From Gracilaria domingensis (taxonomy: Eukaryota > Rhodophyta > Florideophyceae > Gracilariales > Gracilariaceae), in contig VCMS01000234.1 in assembly GCA_022539475.1 (NCBI GenBank), forward strand, positions 1 to 64,000: a stretch of DNA of 64,000 bases, written 5' to 3'. This document shows, one piece after another, positions 1 to 8,481 of the stretch; positions within the stretch are counted from its first letter, which is position 1; the number at the start of each line of letters is the position of its first letter. The translations under genes and the position numbers were made by a program. A model generated the notes under the pieces. It ran no database searches. It was not told the DNA's origin and was given only the letters and a program-made list of their open reading frames with translations.

Positions 1-1150
1 ATGGATACCGTATCCAGCTCTGACTCCGGTGAGTTGCCTGCTCGATTTCAGAAGTTTCGGAGTTGCTATGGAAACCGATACAGGATATGCGTCATGCGGC
101 AGGGTTCCATGTCGGCATTCACGGGAAACCTGATATTGAACTGACGAAAACCCCTAAAACTTCCGGTAATGCCGAACCTTCTTCGACCAAGTCTGCCCCA
201 CCCCCACCTCGTCGAGAGTATATGAACCTCGTGAGCTCCGATAGCGACGAGTTCGAGAAGCCGGTGAATCTTGCGGAGCATGAATCTCGGGTTGCCGTTA
301 CAACATCCAAAAGACTGGTATTGAGCCGCCCATGAAGGGGATATCCAGTCTCCTCGAATGAATATGGAAAAGGTGTGGAAGGGATGAGAAAGTCACACTT
401 TGTAGCGTACAACTGTGACATGAAGGACCTGAGGCACACACACGAAACGTTTTGTGAATCAGAGTGAGATTTATGGGGTGAGGCACAGCTTGTCCTAACA
501 GACCCTCCCTTTAACACTCGAAGGAAGAGGAACAAACGGAATAGTGGTCACGATGTCTTCAGTGAGGAAGACATGATCCGTACGGCTGACTTAATAAGTT
601 CCGCGCTTCGGTCAGGTGGGCACTTCATTATATTCTGTGCCATGGCACAGTTTCATGTGTGGCACAGGATACTTCGGAAACGGCGAGTACGAAAGATGAA
701 GCTGGAAGCGAAGGTAAACCAGAACTCATGCCTTCGTTTAAAGTGGATGCGAATCCACTGGTGTTCATCCGGGATCGCAGTAATGTGGGAGGGAATCCAC
801 GGAAGTTTGGGATACAGCCCGTAACGGAGTACGCCGTTCATGGGGTGAAGCGTGGATTGCGACCATCGGAGGAAGCCAGTCTTACTCCATTTGAGGAGAA
901 CAATTTCATTCCTTCACTTTCCCGCTAACAGGAATGTAATGACCGGGTGCCCCAAACCGAGGGCGGGGGAGTGGTTGACATGGAAGGTACATGAGCCAGG
1001 TAGCTCAGTACCAGGTGGGCAGTACATAAGACCGGAGCAGAAGTCGAGGGAGTTGATGAAGGAGTTGATATGTCGGTTCACAAGACCGGTGATCTTGTCA
1101 TGGACATGTTCGCGGGAACGTTTTCTACGGGTATGGCCTGCCTATCGCTG
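1..1150 (+). pseudogene. Beta-class DNA methyltransferase module, decayed, upstream of SET domain
   Basis: Remains of an amino-group (N6-adenine or N4-cytosine) DNA methyltransferase. Motif IV is read as LVLTDPPFN at 492-518, preceded by a nucleotide-binding-like YNCDMKDL at about 403-426. A GGHFIIFCAMAQFHVWHRIL strand-helix follows at about 615-675, then FKVDANPLVFIRD (about 737-775). PEQKSRELMKELI follows (about 1034-1072), and the AdoMet motif I, MDMFAGTFSTG, is at 1100-1132. The order IV then I is the beta class. The frame is broken: in-frame TGA at 333-335 and 465-467, and frame changes near 660, 930 and 1070. A 17-bp duplication of TGGCACAG and spacer (643-650 and 660-667) sits at the first shift. 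The module continues directly into the SET ORF. Unspliced introns could explain some breaks, but no convincing donor-acceptor pairs restore them all. The upstream part (1-370) is Ser/Asp/Glu-rich and may be an N-terminal linker. Family call fairly sure; loss of function likely. Confidence 0.7.
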
Positions 1151-2104
1151 ACAAAGCATAGGAAGTTCTTGGGGTGCGAGAAGCATAGGCCATGTTTCAG
1201 CCATGCGAAGCACCATCTAACGACTCTTATGGCCGAAGTTATTCGCGGGGGGAAGAATGACATCCTGGTTGAACAGGAGGTGGTGGATGCGGCTTCAACG
1301 ACCTATGAACGGGTTCCACATCGGGACCGAGGTCGGCTTGAGTGTGAGGATCCATTTGGTTACCCCCAGTACCAAGTGATGCCTGGACATATTACGCAGT
1401 TCCTAGGAAGATACTGGAAGGACTGGGACTTTGTCGAGAAGTGTGGACAGCGTACTGTAGATCTTTGGGAGGGGAAGTACCGAGGAGCTCTGAATCTTAT
1501 GGATATGCATATGCTGTTGACTGTTGAAGCCAATCGCTATCGCTTACATATAGCATCTTCTAAGATTCGACATCCCCGTGCTGGTATGGGGGTGTTCACG
1601 GAACATAAGATATTGGCTGGGGAAACTATCTGTCATTTCTATGGAACTTTGGTATACACGGATCTGACGAACCGGAAGGAAAGACACTTGACGTATGGAA
1701 GTGGCTGTCTCGGAGCAACTCCAGTGCGGTACAAGTTGTTTTCTATGATGGTCACTGTGAGTGGTACGGAGTTTCTGCACCTGAGGAACAGACCAGGACA
1801 GGCTCAGGATAGAAAGGAGAGCGAAGTGTACATTGTCCCGGCGCCTTTTTGTATCGGGGGCTACATTAACGACGCCGGATATCATGCCGGGGATCCCGAT
1901 TTATCGGAGCCCCGGTCAAACAGGACTCGAAGTGCCAATGTGCAGGTGGTGGAAGCGAAGTCCGTGATACAGTTCAAGTCAGACCTTTCTAACTATGCTC
2001 TACTTCGTTGTAGAGCAGTAAGAGATATTGAGAGGGGCGAAGAGTTGTATTTCGACTACGGAGAGCAGTACGCCTGGGACTGGGCTCTGACATTGGAGCA
2101 ATAG
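1070..2104 (+). CDS. SET-domain protein, C-terminal half of a methyltransferase-SET fusion
   Basis: An open frame of 344 residues. Residues 8-23 are the DNA-methyltransferase motif I (DLVMDMFAGTFSTG), so the frame starts inside the upstream methyltransferase; the true start is probably earlier. Residues about 158-335 are a SET domain, the catalytic fold of protein lysine methyltransferases. GMGVF is at 172-176 and the strand GETICHFYG at 184-192. GGYINDAG at 263-270 stands where the family usually has a pseudoknot NH motif, so the His is replaced. RSANV (287-291) follows, and GEELYFDYG (323-331) holds the catalytic-type tyrosine. No post-SET cysteines are visible. The intact SET frame beside a shattered methyltransferase is notable. 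It lies 250 bp upstream of, and co-oriented with, the coiled-coil gene. Substrate (histone or other) is unknown. Confidence 0.8.
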   Translation: MSVHKTGDLVMDMFAGTFSTGMACLSLTKHRKFLGCEKHRPCFSHAKHHLTTLMAEVIRGGKNDILVEQEVVDAASTTYERVPHRDRGRLECEDPFGYPQYQVMPGHITQFLGRYWKDWDFVEKCGQRTVDLWEGKYRGALNLMDMHMLLTVEANRYRLHIASSKIRHPRAGMGVFTEHKILAGETICHFYGTLVYTDLTNRKERHLTYGSGCLGATPVRYKLFSMMVTVSGTEFLHLRNRPGQAQDRKESEVYIVPAPFCIGGYINDAGYHAGDPDLSEPRSNRTRSANVQVVEAKSVIQFKSDLSNYALLRCRAVRDIERGEELYFDYGEQYAWDWALTLEQ

Positions 2105-2274
2105 ATGAGTTCAGTAGCGAATAGAAAGTAAATATGCTTGTGAGTGTTGCAGCTGCCTGCAATACGCGTTGTTGTACATGTACACTGGAGCTCTTCATCT
2201 GTAACGGCGATATTTGCGACCCATTGGGCACCTCAAATTCCTAAAAAGCAGGAACTGCGGAGTCTCCCGGAATA

Positions 2275-2354
2275 TCTGAACCATCAACCCCCCCCCCCCA
2301 CCCCTCCCCCCCTCCCCAACAATTTCGTTTCATTACCCTGTTTATCTCCACAGC
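2275..2354 (+). promoter_or_regulatory. Polypyrimidine tract and likely 3' splice acceptor before the coiled-coil gene
   Basis: A long C-rich tract at about 2287-2320 is followed by TGTTTATCTCCACAG ending at 2353, two bases before the ATG at 2355. This looks like a spliceosomal acceptor, so the gene at 2355 may have an upstream non-coding or short coding exon. I did not identify a convincing donor in 2105-2280. Confidence 0.45.
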
Positions 2355-3548
2355 ATGGGTATAACGCCGAGAAAGCGAAATAGTACGCAGCGGAACAAGA
2401 GTGGACAGAAGAAGAGAAGAGCATCGGATGATACGAATCAGGCTACAAGCAGCGCACTTCCTAAACGGAAGTCGTCCTCGACGAAGGAGAGAGTCAGTGG
2501 GCGTCCTTCTACAGGACTCTCTCGCCCATCTCGCAGCGGAGCGTCTTCCGGGATTGCGTCAAGAATTCGTGGATCAGCGAACGATGTCGTGCCGTCAACT
2601 GCCGATAATGCAAATCGTGCATCTGTCTCTGCTCCTCAAGAAGATGAGGTAACTCGGCCCAGCGGGTCAGGACAGGAGGGCATGACAACTGGAACCGAAG
2701 AGGTTCGTATGACACCAAAACCTTCATGTCCCCGGCCGATATCGAAGACCGGAGCTACTGGGGCGCGGGTTACGCCGCCCAGTGGATCTGGACAACAAGG
2801 GACAATGACGAGAAGTCGTGAGAGCCCTAGTATATTAAGATCGTCACGTCCATCCCTCTCTTCTAGAACTGGGGCCGCTATGAATCGTATCATGCCTCGC
2901 AATGGGTCCGGACAAGGGAGAATCACAATAAGAAATCGAGAGACAACTGATAGACGAGTTACTTTTCGACCTTCCCCTCTTTCTAGAGCGGGGGCCGTTG
3001 CAGCTCGTACGAGGCCCAATTCATCTGATATACCATGCCATGGAGGAGGACATACACTGGAGTTGGAGCTCGGAGCCGTGCCAAGGGTGGACACAGAACG
3101 CCTGCAGCCTCTCGTGGCTAAGGCTATGGCACATGAGGATAGTTCCGATAACGAAATAACACCGAATCCTGCGGCATTACCGGGGCCTGTCGCCGAAGAA
3201 GCTAGGGAAATAACGGAAGATATCCAAACTGGTGTGAATTCAAGCTCTATGAACAGACCTGATCTTTTAAATGAACTGAATTGCTTGAAAGAAAAGGTTA
3301 AGACGCTACAAGAGGACTTGATGGTTCGGGGAATTCTAGTGAAGGTCGCCCAAGAGCAGAGTACGGCTTTGAAAAAGAGGCTTGAAGAGAAGGATCTAGT
3401 CATTGAAGGGCTAAGAGGGGCACTGAAACAGGTGGGAGATAGGAGTACACGTGCTGGTGAACCTGGGCAGACAGGTCGAAAGAAGCATAAATTGAGGTGT
3501 GCGACGAGTTCCGAGGGGTTGCTCGAGCAGTGTATCACAACATGCTAA
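2355..3548 (+). CDS. Repeat-rich basic protein with C-terminal coiled coil, element-encoded
   Basis: I do not recognise a family. The first 100 residues are rich in Ser, Arg, Lys and Thr. Residues about 100-220 hold three 40-residue repeats (120 bp each, about 2652-3011). Each contains a GSGQ core and ends near [TA]GAxxxR, with RPS or a similar motif in between. The region about 225-290 is acidic. Residues about 295-365 form a strong heptad-like coiled coil (ELNCLKEKVKTLQEDL onwards). The ATG lies just after an apparent splice acceptor. The frame ends at 3548 but overlaps the next frame by 50 bases, so the two frames may be one protein of about 800 residues joined by an intron or separated by an indel. 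Its place between the SET gene and the transposase suggests an accessory protein of the mobile element. Function unknown. Confidence 0.6.
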   Translation: MGITPRKRNSTQRNKSGQKKRRASDDTNQATSSALPKRKSSSTKERVSGRPSTGLSRPSRSGASSGIASRIRGSANDVVPSTADNANRASVSAPQEDEVTRPSGSGQEGMTTGTEEVRMTPKPSCPRPISKTGATGARVTPPSGSGQQGTMTRSRESPSILRSSRPSLSSRTGAAMNRIMPRNGSGQGRITIRNRETTDRRVTFRPSPLSRAGAVAARTRPNSSDIPCHGGGHTLELELGAVPRVDTERLQPLVAKAMAHEDSSDNEITPNPAALPGPVAEEAREITEDIQTGVNSSSMNRPDLLNELNCLKEKVKTLQEDLMVRGILVKVAQEQSTALKKRLEEKDLVIEGLRGALKQVGDRSTRAGEPGQTGRKKHKLRCATSSEGLLEQCITTC

Positions 3549-4755
3549 CGTGGCAAAAGGAAGGAGAGAAACAAGTGAGCTATGGCTCGAAGGTGAGTCG
3601 CTCACCCGAAATTGGGGTAACCGTGCCGAGAAGGTGGAAGACGCAACTGAGAGTGGGGAAGGGCTTATTGAGCCGGAGGAAGGTGGTTCATACATGGTTC
3701 CTAAAAACCCCGTGGAGCTCTTGGGCAGTTTTGGCATGTTCACACCGTCGGTAGAGGGGGGGCCAGATGCTTTGCTGAAGAAAATGGTTGAAAGCGAGTT
3801 GAAGGAGTTGAGCTGGGAAGGTATTAGAAAAGCATCTCTTACCGACAGGTGTATACTAGAACTTTGTGCAGATATGTGCCTTAGGCAGAGAATGCGGCAG
3901 ACCATGAGTGACGTCGTGGGCGTTCGTAAGAGAAATACGAGGGATAAACTATTTCTGCTCCTGGGGTACGATCTGATTTGGAGAAGAACAAAGCTGGTAG
4001 AAGAGAATGCTGACGAACTCACAATGCAGTTGAAGGAAGCGCAGGAGAACATACTGCGTCTTGACGAAAATGGTGTACCGAACACTTCATGGTGGAGAAA
4101 AGCCCCATTTGTTCGTCTAAAGTACTCCAATGCGGACAATGTCGAGGATATGCCGACGGAAGATCAAGACTTGTTCTTCCGAAACCGTGTCGGGGTACAA
4201 GTGCTGAAGGAGTTTATTGGGTATGATGTGGAAGACAAGGATACGGGCACCTTTTTAGATGGCACAATACTGTTGCTCGCACGTTTGGACGCTTGGGTGT
4301 TGACGGTTGTGAGCCTTCTAAGTACGGATGTGTCAAGGGGTGGCCAGAGACAGAAACTGTTTACAAAGAAGTTTGCTGAACTGCTACCTCTGTGTTTAAA
4401 GAATGTTCTGGGGGATGTTAGGCAACATGTCTTGAGGACCAATTCCAGCGAGTTTCATAATTTTGGAACGACAACGGAAGATTGGACTAAGGTTCTTGGT
4501 AATGACATGAGAGAGGCTACATTTGGATATCGAATGCCGTCGAACGGAAGACTTTACCTCACTGTGAAAGAACAATTTTTTATTGACAGTGTGAGCCGAA
4601 GATTGGGGTCTATTAGCGATTGCTTCGTTGGTGAATGCGAGGAAGGGGATATGGAGTTCAAGGAAATGGACATGAACGATTTCGGAAGTAACACAGGATC
4701 ACAAGAAAAGGCACCACAAGGTGAACATGTAGAGGATGGAGCCCTTAATGTTTAA
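3499..4755 (+). CDS. Unknown element-encoded protein, acidic C-terminus
   Basis: An open frame of 418 residues with no family I recognise. It overlaps the previous frame in another phase and is probably its 3' continuation. The first clearly protein-like stretch starts near residue 65 (MVPKNPVELLGSFGMFTPS). A helical, charged middle region with coiled-coil potential follows (residues about 150-190), then a well-structured-looking globular part (residues about 200-370). The tail is acidic (EGDMEFKEMDMNDFG). The stop TAA at 4753-4755 interlocks with the stop of the convergent transposase gene (4752-4754), leaving no intergenic space. This tail-to-tail packing suggests both belong to one mobile element. 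Start uncertain. Confidence 0.6.
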   Translation: MRRVPRGCSSSVSQHANVAKGRRETSELWLEGESLTRNWGNRAEKVEDATESGEGLIEPEEGGSYMVPKNPVELLGSFGMFTPSVEGGPDALLKKMVESELKELSWEGIRKASLTDRCILELCADMCLRQRMRQTMSDVVGVRKRNTRDKLFLLLGYDLIWRRTKLVEENADELTMQLKEAQENILRLDENGVPNTSWWRKAPFVRLKYSNADNVEDMPTEDQDLFFRNRVGVQVLKEFIGYDVEDKDTGTFLDGTILLLARLDAWVLTVVSLLSTDVSRGGQRQKLFTKKFAELLPLCLKNVLGDVRQHVLRTNSSEFHNFGTTTEDWTKVLGNDMREATFGYRMPSNGRLYLTVKEQFFIDSVSRRLGSISDCFVGECEEGDMEFKEMDMNDFGSNTGSQEKAPQGEHVEDGALNV

Positions 4756-7700
4756 GGCTGTACAAGATCAACGTGCTCAGTTGGTCCTTCATCTGAATCA
4801 TGATAGAATCGATTGATGTAGAATCGGTGTTGAAACCATTGAAGTGGAGGACAAAAAGGTGGAGCAGGGTAGTTTGATCGAACAACATGGACAGTTCCCT
4901 GTAGTGCAGAAGCCGGAACCATCCCGTACCAAGGAGTTAACTCTACGATAGTCTCCGCTTTGGAATGACGAGGGAACGGAAGAGTGTGGTTCTTTTCATC
5001 GTTTGTAGCCCACCGTAAAGATATGCATTTCAATATGTGGTCGATGTTTGTTGCGGGGGGTAAAACTTCGAAATACCGGACGAATGCCACCTCTGGTGCG
5101 GTAAGTGCAGAATCAAGGAGAGATATTTGAATCAGAGCGACTACCTGGGCAACCCAAGTCTCTGAATCTTCTCCGCTTACCAATACAGTGGAAAACTTTG
5201 GCTTTCTACTGGGACCAAATGCTGGAGAAGCGAAGACACGTTGGATGATGGGGTATTTGGGTCGTCCCAGCTTAAGTGCCTTAGAAGACGAATCGAAGTG
5301 TTCAAGAGTCGGAACGAAACCGCCTTTCACGAGGGCCGAATTCACCAGAGTTATCCTTGTCTTTTCTGGGAAGTATGTAATAGAGTGCTCATCCAGTGTT
5401 TCTTTCACGAGACTGAGGAAAGGAGGAAGGGCCTGTTCACCAATTTGATCAAGAATCGACCTTGTGTCCGTACTTGAGAACATTTCTCTAACGGCAGTCC
5501 ATGTTTTTGAACTGGACATACTTGAAACACAATGTTGAAGAGCTCGTAAAGTGAAAGAACGCCCTCTCATTGCAAACCGAGGAAGCTGTGTGGAAGTTCC
5601 TGGTAAACCTGGATTACGCTGGTAAGGAGTATTGCCATTCCATTGCTTTCTAACATGTCCGTGCTCAATGGAGCGAATAGTCTCCTCCACAGCCGTTGCT
5701 GTTCTTCTGGACGTCTTTTTGTAGTGTCTTTTAAATAGCAGGTGTGCATGTTCGTATATGCCTGCGTCGTAGTACTTGATACTTCCCAGACGGCGAATAT
5801 CGTCCACGAGATGATCGAGAAGATGAAACTTCAGAGTTCCCAGTCTGGAGGGATGAAAATCCGCCAGAGTCTTTGTTGCGGAACGCTTGAAGGCTTCAAT
5901 CTCCGAACTAAGACACAGGAGAGAGCTTTCAGTCCAATACGGGTCACGATTGTATCTGAATAAGGTCGAAAGCAAGTCCGAGTACTGAGAGAAAACGGTT
6001 GTGATTGGGGCAACGTCCTGTTCTCCACAGCATATGTCAAAGAATGCTCCTATGAAGGGAAAGACCATGTCAAGTGCTTTGTAGTTTTTGGCCTCCAGCA
6101 TTCCACGGAGACCGTCTTTCGTGAAGATACCATTCAAAGATTTGCCTTTCTCCTGCGTGGAGAAATCGATATGTAAACCTTTGGCAGGAGAATCGCGTTC
6201 TATGGCAGCTAGAATTGCGTTTGCATGGTTGAGGAGTTGGGTGCGTATCGTTCGAAATGAACGCGATGCAGATGTTCCTATTGTGGTGCACAGGGTGTCT
6301 GACTGCAGTCTCTCGATTGTGGCCGTTTTTATCAACTTTGAGATGCCGAGATGCAAGTTGTGTAATGGTTCGAATGAGAACAGGCTGTATGGAGACAATC
6401 CCGGGATCATTCCAAGGCTTACGGAAGTTTCGAGGAACGAAGGAATGAGAGATATGGAATTTGAACGCATCAGAGTATCCGCTTGAGATCTCCTCTCCCT
6501 CGCACGACGTGGACGTCTTTTCGCCTCGTCTTTTTGTGCATGTTGCAAGATAGCTGTGTATGTCTTTCGGATGCTTTTCGTGTGCTTTCGAGAACGTCCG
6601 TTGAATGAGGTGGGAATAGGACTGCATAAAGATGAGCGAGGGGCTTTGCACCTATGACACGGGCTTTCCGTTTTGGTCCCATGAAGAATAGACAGAATGT
6701 CCTTAGCCTCAGGAATATCCGCACAATAACTTGCAAGCAGAGGATGGCAGACTCGACTTAGTTTGTCTTCCCCGATGAACTGAAAACCTTTCTGTGTGAG
6801 ATTTAGAATGGGCTCCAGGACTTGACGAAGAGATTCTTGAAGGATTTGCATCCTGGACTCGCGTAGAGACTTGCTAGAAACGAATGGCATTGCGTCTGCT
6901 TCAGATGCGGAAACCTCGATCAGTGTGGTAGGGAAGTATGCCACTACTGTGAGGTCATCACGGATACACTTACGGCGAAGCTCGTCGGAGAAGTTGAGAA
7001 ATATGAGGTGAAGAGGATAGGCGGTAACCGATGTTTGCTTTAGAGTTGTTGAAGACTTATCGGTGTATACCTGCAGAAGACCTACGAAAGATTCACTGTA
7101 ACTTATTTCTTGGGAGTACCACACTATTCTACTATCCAAAGAGCCCATGACCATTTCTTTAAGTTTTGAGGTGGCGTCTCTTGCGAGAGAGCCGGACATG
7201 GGGTGAGATATTTTCGTGGAGTGGGTCTGAGGTATAGGGTGGAAGAATGTGTTTTCGTTGTTAGCCAACTGGAGCTGTTTCACAAGTGTCTGAACGGGGT
7301 CTCTCGTGTAGAGGGTGGCGCTGAACTTACATCCTTCTGGCGAGACAGTTCTGCGATTGAAACCGTCCTTTGAGGCGTATCGTTCGAAAATGGCGTTCTT
7401 CAGTTCTGTACAGCGCTTGGAACTGGTTATGGTCTCGTTGAATCGCTTTTGCGAGAATCGCGGGTCCCGAAGTAGCCCAATTAGCTCGTCCGCCTCACGA
7501 TGACCAAGGTTGGAAGCTACTGAAGCCAGACAAACCGTGAGATAATCCATATGCAAATCACCGAGGGCCTCCTCAGAAGGCACTGGGCGGGAAGTGCTTC
7601 CGTGTTCTCGCTCTAATGACGCGGGACCCGGGGAAGGAGAAACACAATGCGAAGTGTCCGGAATGGGAGGGGCGCACGGAGTGGGGTCGACGATGTCCTC

Positions 7701-8015
7701 GGACACTGGAGGCTCGGGAAGGCGACAAGGGGCAGTGACCGTTTCGGAAGATGCGGGCGCGGGCGCGGAAAGCTTGAGACGCTTGCTTCTCCGAATGGGC
7801 CGGATATTGTCGTCTTCCAGCGCTGTTTTCAGACGAAACGGGCAATGGTTGACATGCTGTTGAAGAGATAAGACTCCTCGGCGAGTAACGAAGGGGCACC
7901 CACGCTTCTTATGTGTACAGTAGTAGACCATGGGAAGAAGAAATGAACGAGAAACGACGACAAAGACTGCAAGGGAAGGGCGTCGGAAGCGAGAAGGAGG
8001 TCGAGCGACAGTCAA
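4752..8015 (-). CDS. Plavaka/CACTA-like transposase with N-terminal zinc finger
   Basis: An uninterrupted 1087-residue frame. Residues 31-60 form a C-X6-C-X13-H-X3-C finger (Cys33, Cys40, His54, Cys58), a likely DNA-binding head; a basic patch RRSKRLK follows at 74-81. Residues 60-150 are Pro/Ser-rich linker. The catalytic region carries the signature of the Plavaka/CACTA (CMC) group. YTDKSS (Asp319) is followed by YPLHLIFLNFSDELRRK (333-349), then HPLLASYCADIPE and the CHRC knuckle (about residues 430-460). Near residue 700 is KFHLLDHLVDDIRRLGSIK with YDAGIYEHAHLLFKRHYKKTSRR. A second in-frame start at Met29 (VYYCTHKK) lies nearer the finger and is also plausible. An intact frame this long suggests recent activity. 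I considered the KDZ (Kyakuja-Dileera-Zisupton) superfamily; the DIPE...C-x2-C arrangement fits Plavaka better. The gene converges on the accessory genes, as in a compact autonomous element. Confidence 0.75.
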   Translation of the reverse strand: MTVARPPSRFRRPSLAVFVVVSRSFLLPMVYYCTHKKRGCPFVTRRGVLSLQQHVNHCPFRLKTALEDDNIRPIRRSKRLKLSAPAPASSETVTAPCRLPEPPVSEDIVDPTPCAPPIPDTSHCVSPSPGPASLEREHGSTSRPVPSEEALGDLHMDYLTVCLASVASNLGHREADELIGLLRDPRFSQKRFNETITSSKRCTELKNAIFERYASKDGFNRRTVSPEGCKFSATLYTRDPVQTLVKQLQLANNENTFFHPIPQTHSTKISHPMSGSLARDATSKLKEMVMGSLDSRIVWYSQEISYSESFVGLLQVYTDKSSTTLKQTSVTAYPLHLIFLNFSDELRRKCIRDDLTVVAYFPTTLIEVSASEADAMPFVSSKSLRESRMQILQESLRQVLEPILNLTQKGFQFIGEDKLSRVCHPLLASYCADIPEAKDILSILHGTKTESPCHRCKAPRSSLCSPIPTSFNGRSRKHTKSIRKTYTAILQHAQKDEAKRRPRRARERRSQADTLMRSNSISLIPSFLETSVSLGMIPGLSPYSLFSFEPLHNLHLGISKLIKTATIERLQSDTLCTTIGTSASRSFRTIRTQLLNHANAILAAIERDSPAKGLHIDFSTQEKGKSLNGIFTKDGLRGMLEAKNYKALDMVFPFIGAFFDICCGEQDVAPITTVFSQYSDLLSTLFRYNRDPYWTESSLLCLSSEIEAFKRSATKTLADFHPSRLGTLKFHLLDHLVDDIRRLGSIKYYDAGIYEHAHLLFKRHYKKTSRRTATAVEETIRSIEHGHVRKQWNGNTPYQRNPGLPGTSTQLPRFAMRGRSFTLRALQHCVSSMSSSKTWTAVREMFSSTDTRSILDQIGEQALPPFLSLVKETLDEHSITYFPEKTRITLVNSALVKGGFVPTLEHFDSSSKALKLGRPKYPIIQRVFASPAFGPSRKPKFSTVLVSGEDSETWVAQVVALIQISLLDSALTAPEVAFVRYFEVLPPATNIDHILKCISLRWATNDEKNHTLPFPRHSKAETIVELTPWYGMVPASALQGTVHVVRSNYPAPPFCPPLQWFQHRFYINRFYHDSDEGPTEHVDLVQP

Positions 8016-8311
8016 TATCGACGTGTTGCTCAGGACGGAGAATATATTTTGAGTTTAAATCACGTGCTTTCGTTCAAAAAGGAACGTAGGTACACGTCGA
8101 CCTCAACACAAGGGTGTACTTCTCGTATTATCTACCACTGGTTATAAACCTGTTGTTTCCCAACGTTGTACGCTGTACACTTGTCCAATCTCGCACAGAA
8201 AAATAAATCTCTTCCCTCCGCCGCCGCCCCCGCCAGTCCGACGTCCGACCTTTTGTTACCGTCGTGATCCGTGCAATCCTCGCGTTCTACTCCGCTCCGT
8301 CGTACGTTTTT
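8016..8311. other. Upstream region of the transposase gene
   Basis: About 300 bases 5' of the minus-strand transposase. It contains an AATATATTTTGAG run near 8040 that could be a minus-strand TATA-like element, and a C/G-rich patch at 8217-8232. I see no gene. Confidence 0.3.
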
Positions 8312-8345
8312 CCGCCCTCGCACTCGCTACGAAGTGCGAGGGCGG
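8312..8345. repeat. Perfect 13-bp-stem hairpin
   Basis: CCGCCCTCGCACT (8312-8324) pairs with AGTGCGAGGGCGG (8333-8345) around an 8-base loop. The stem is perfect and GC-rich. It lies between the transposase start and the 372-bp repeats, where subterminal structures of DNA transposons are often found. Confidence 0.85.
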
Positions 8346-8481
8346 ATGTATTCCGTGCAGTCTTTTCGTACGTGCTTCCATTTTCTTCTACGTATCTTTG
8401 TTCTAAACTAACCAATCCTCACCACGTCTCTTCGCGCTCTGCGACATGTACACGGCAAGAAAACGGCTTTGGGTTACTTTT

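Noticed and set aside
333-467. TGA read as an amino acid in the methyltransferase
   Set aside because: Both early stops are TGA, but other genes here end in TGA normally and the module also has frame changes, so decay is simpler than code change.
2636-3538. 300-codon minus-strand frame
   Set aside because: Shadow of the repeat-rich plus-strand protein; no motif and no start context.
3411-4139. 242-codon minus-strand frame
   Set aside because: Antisense to the 3499-4755 protein, Ser-rich and without family features.
4752-8015. KDZ (Kyakuja-Dileera-Zisupton) transposase
   Set aside because: Considered because KDZ elements carry chromatin genes; the ADIPE...C-x2-C and LHNLHLG/YDAGIYE motifs fit the Plavaka/CACTA group better.
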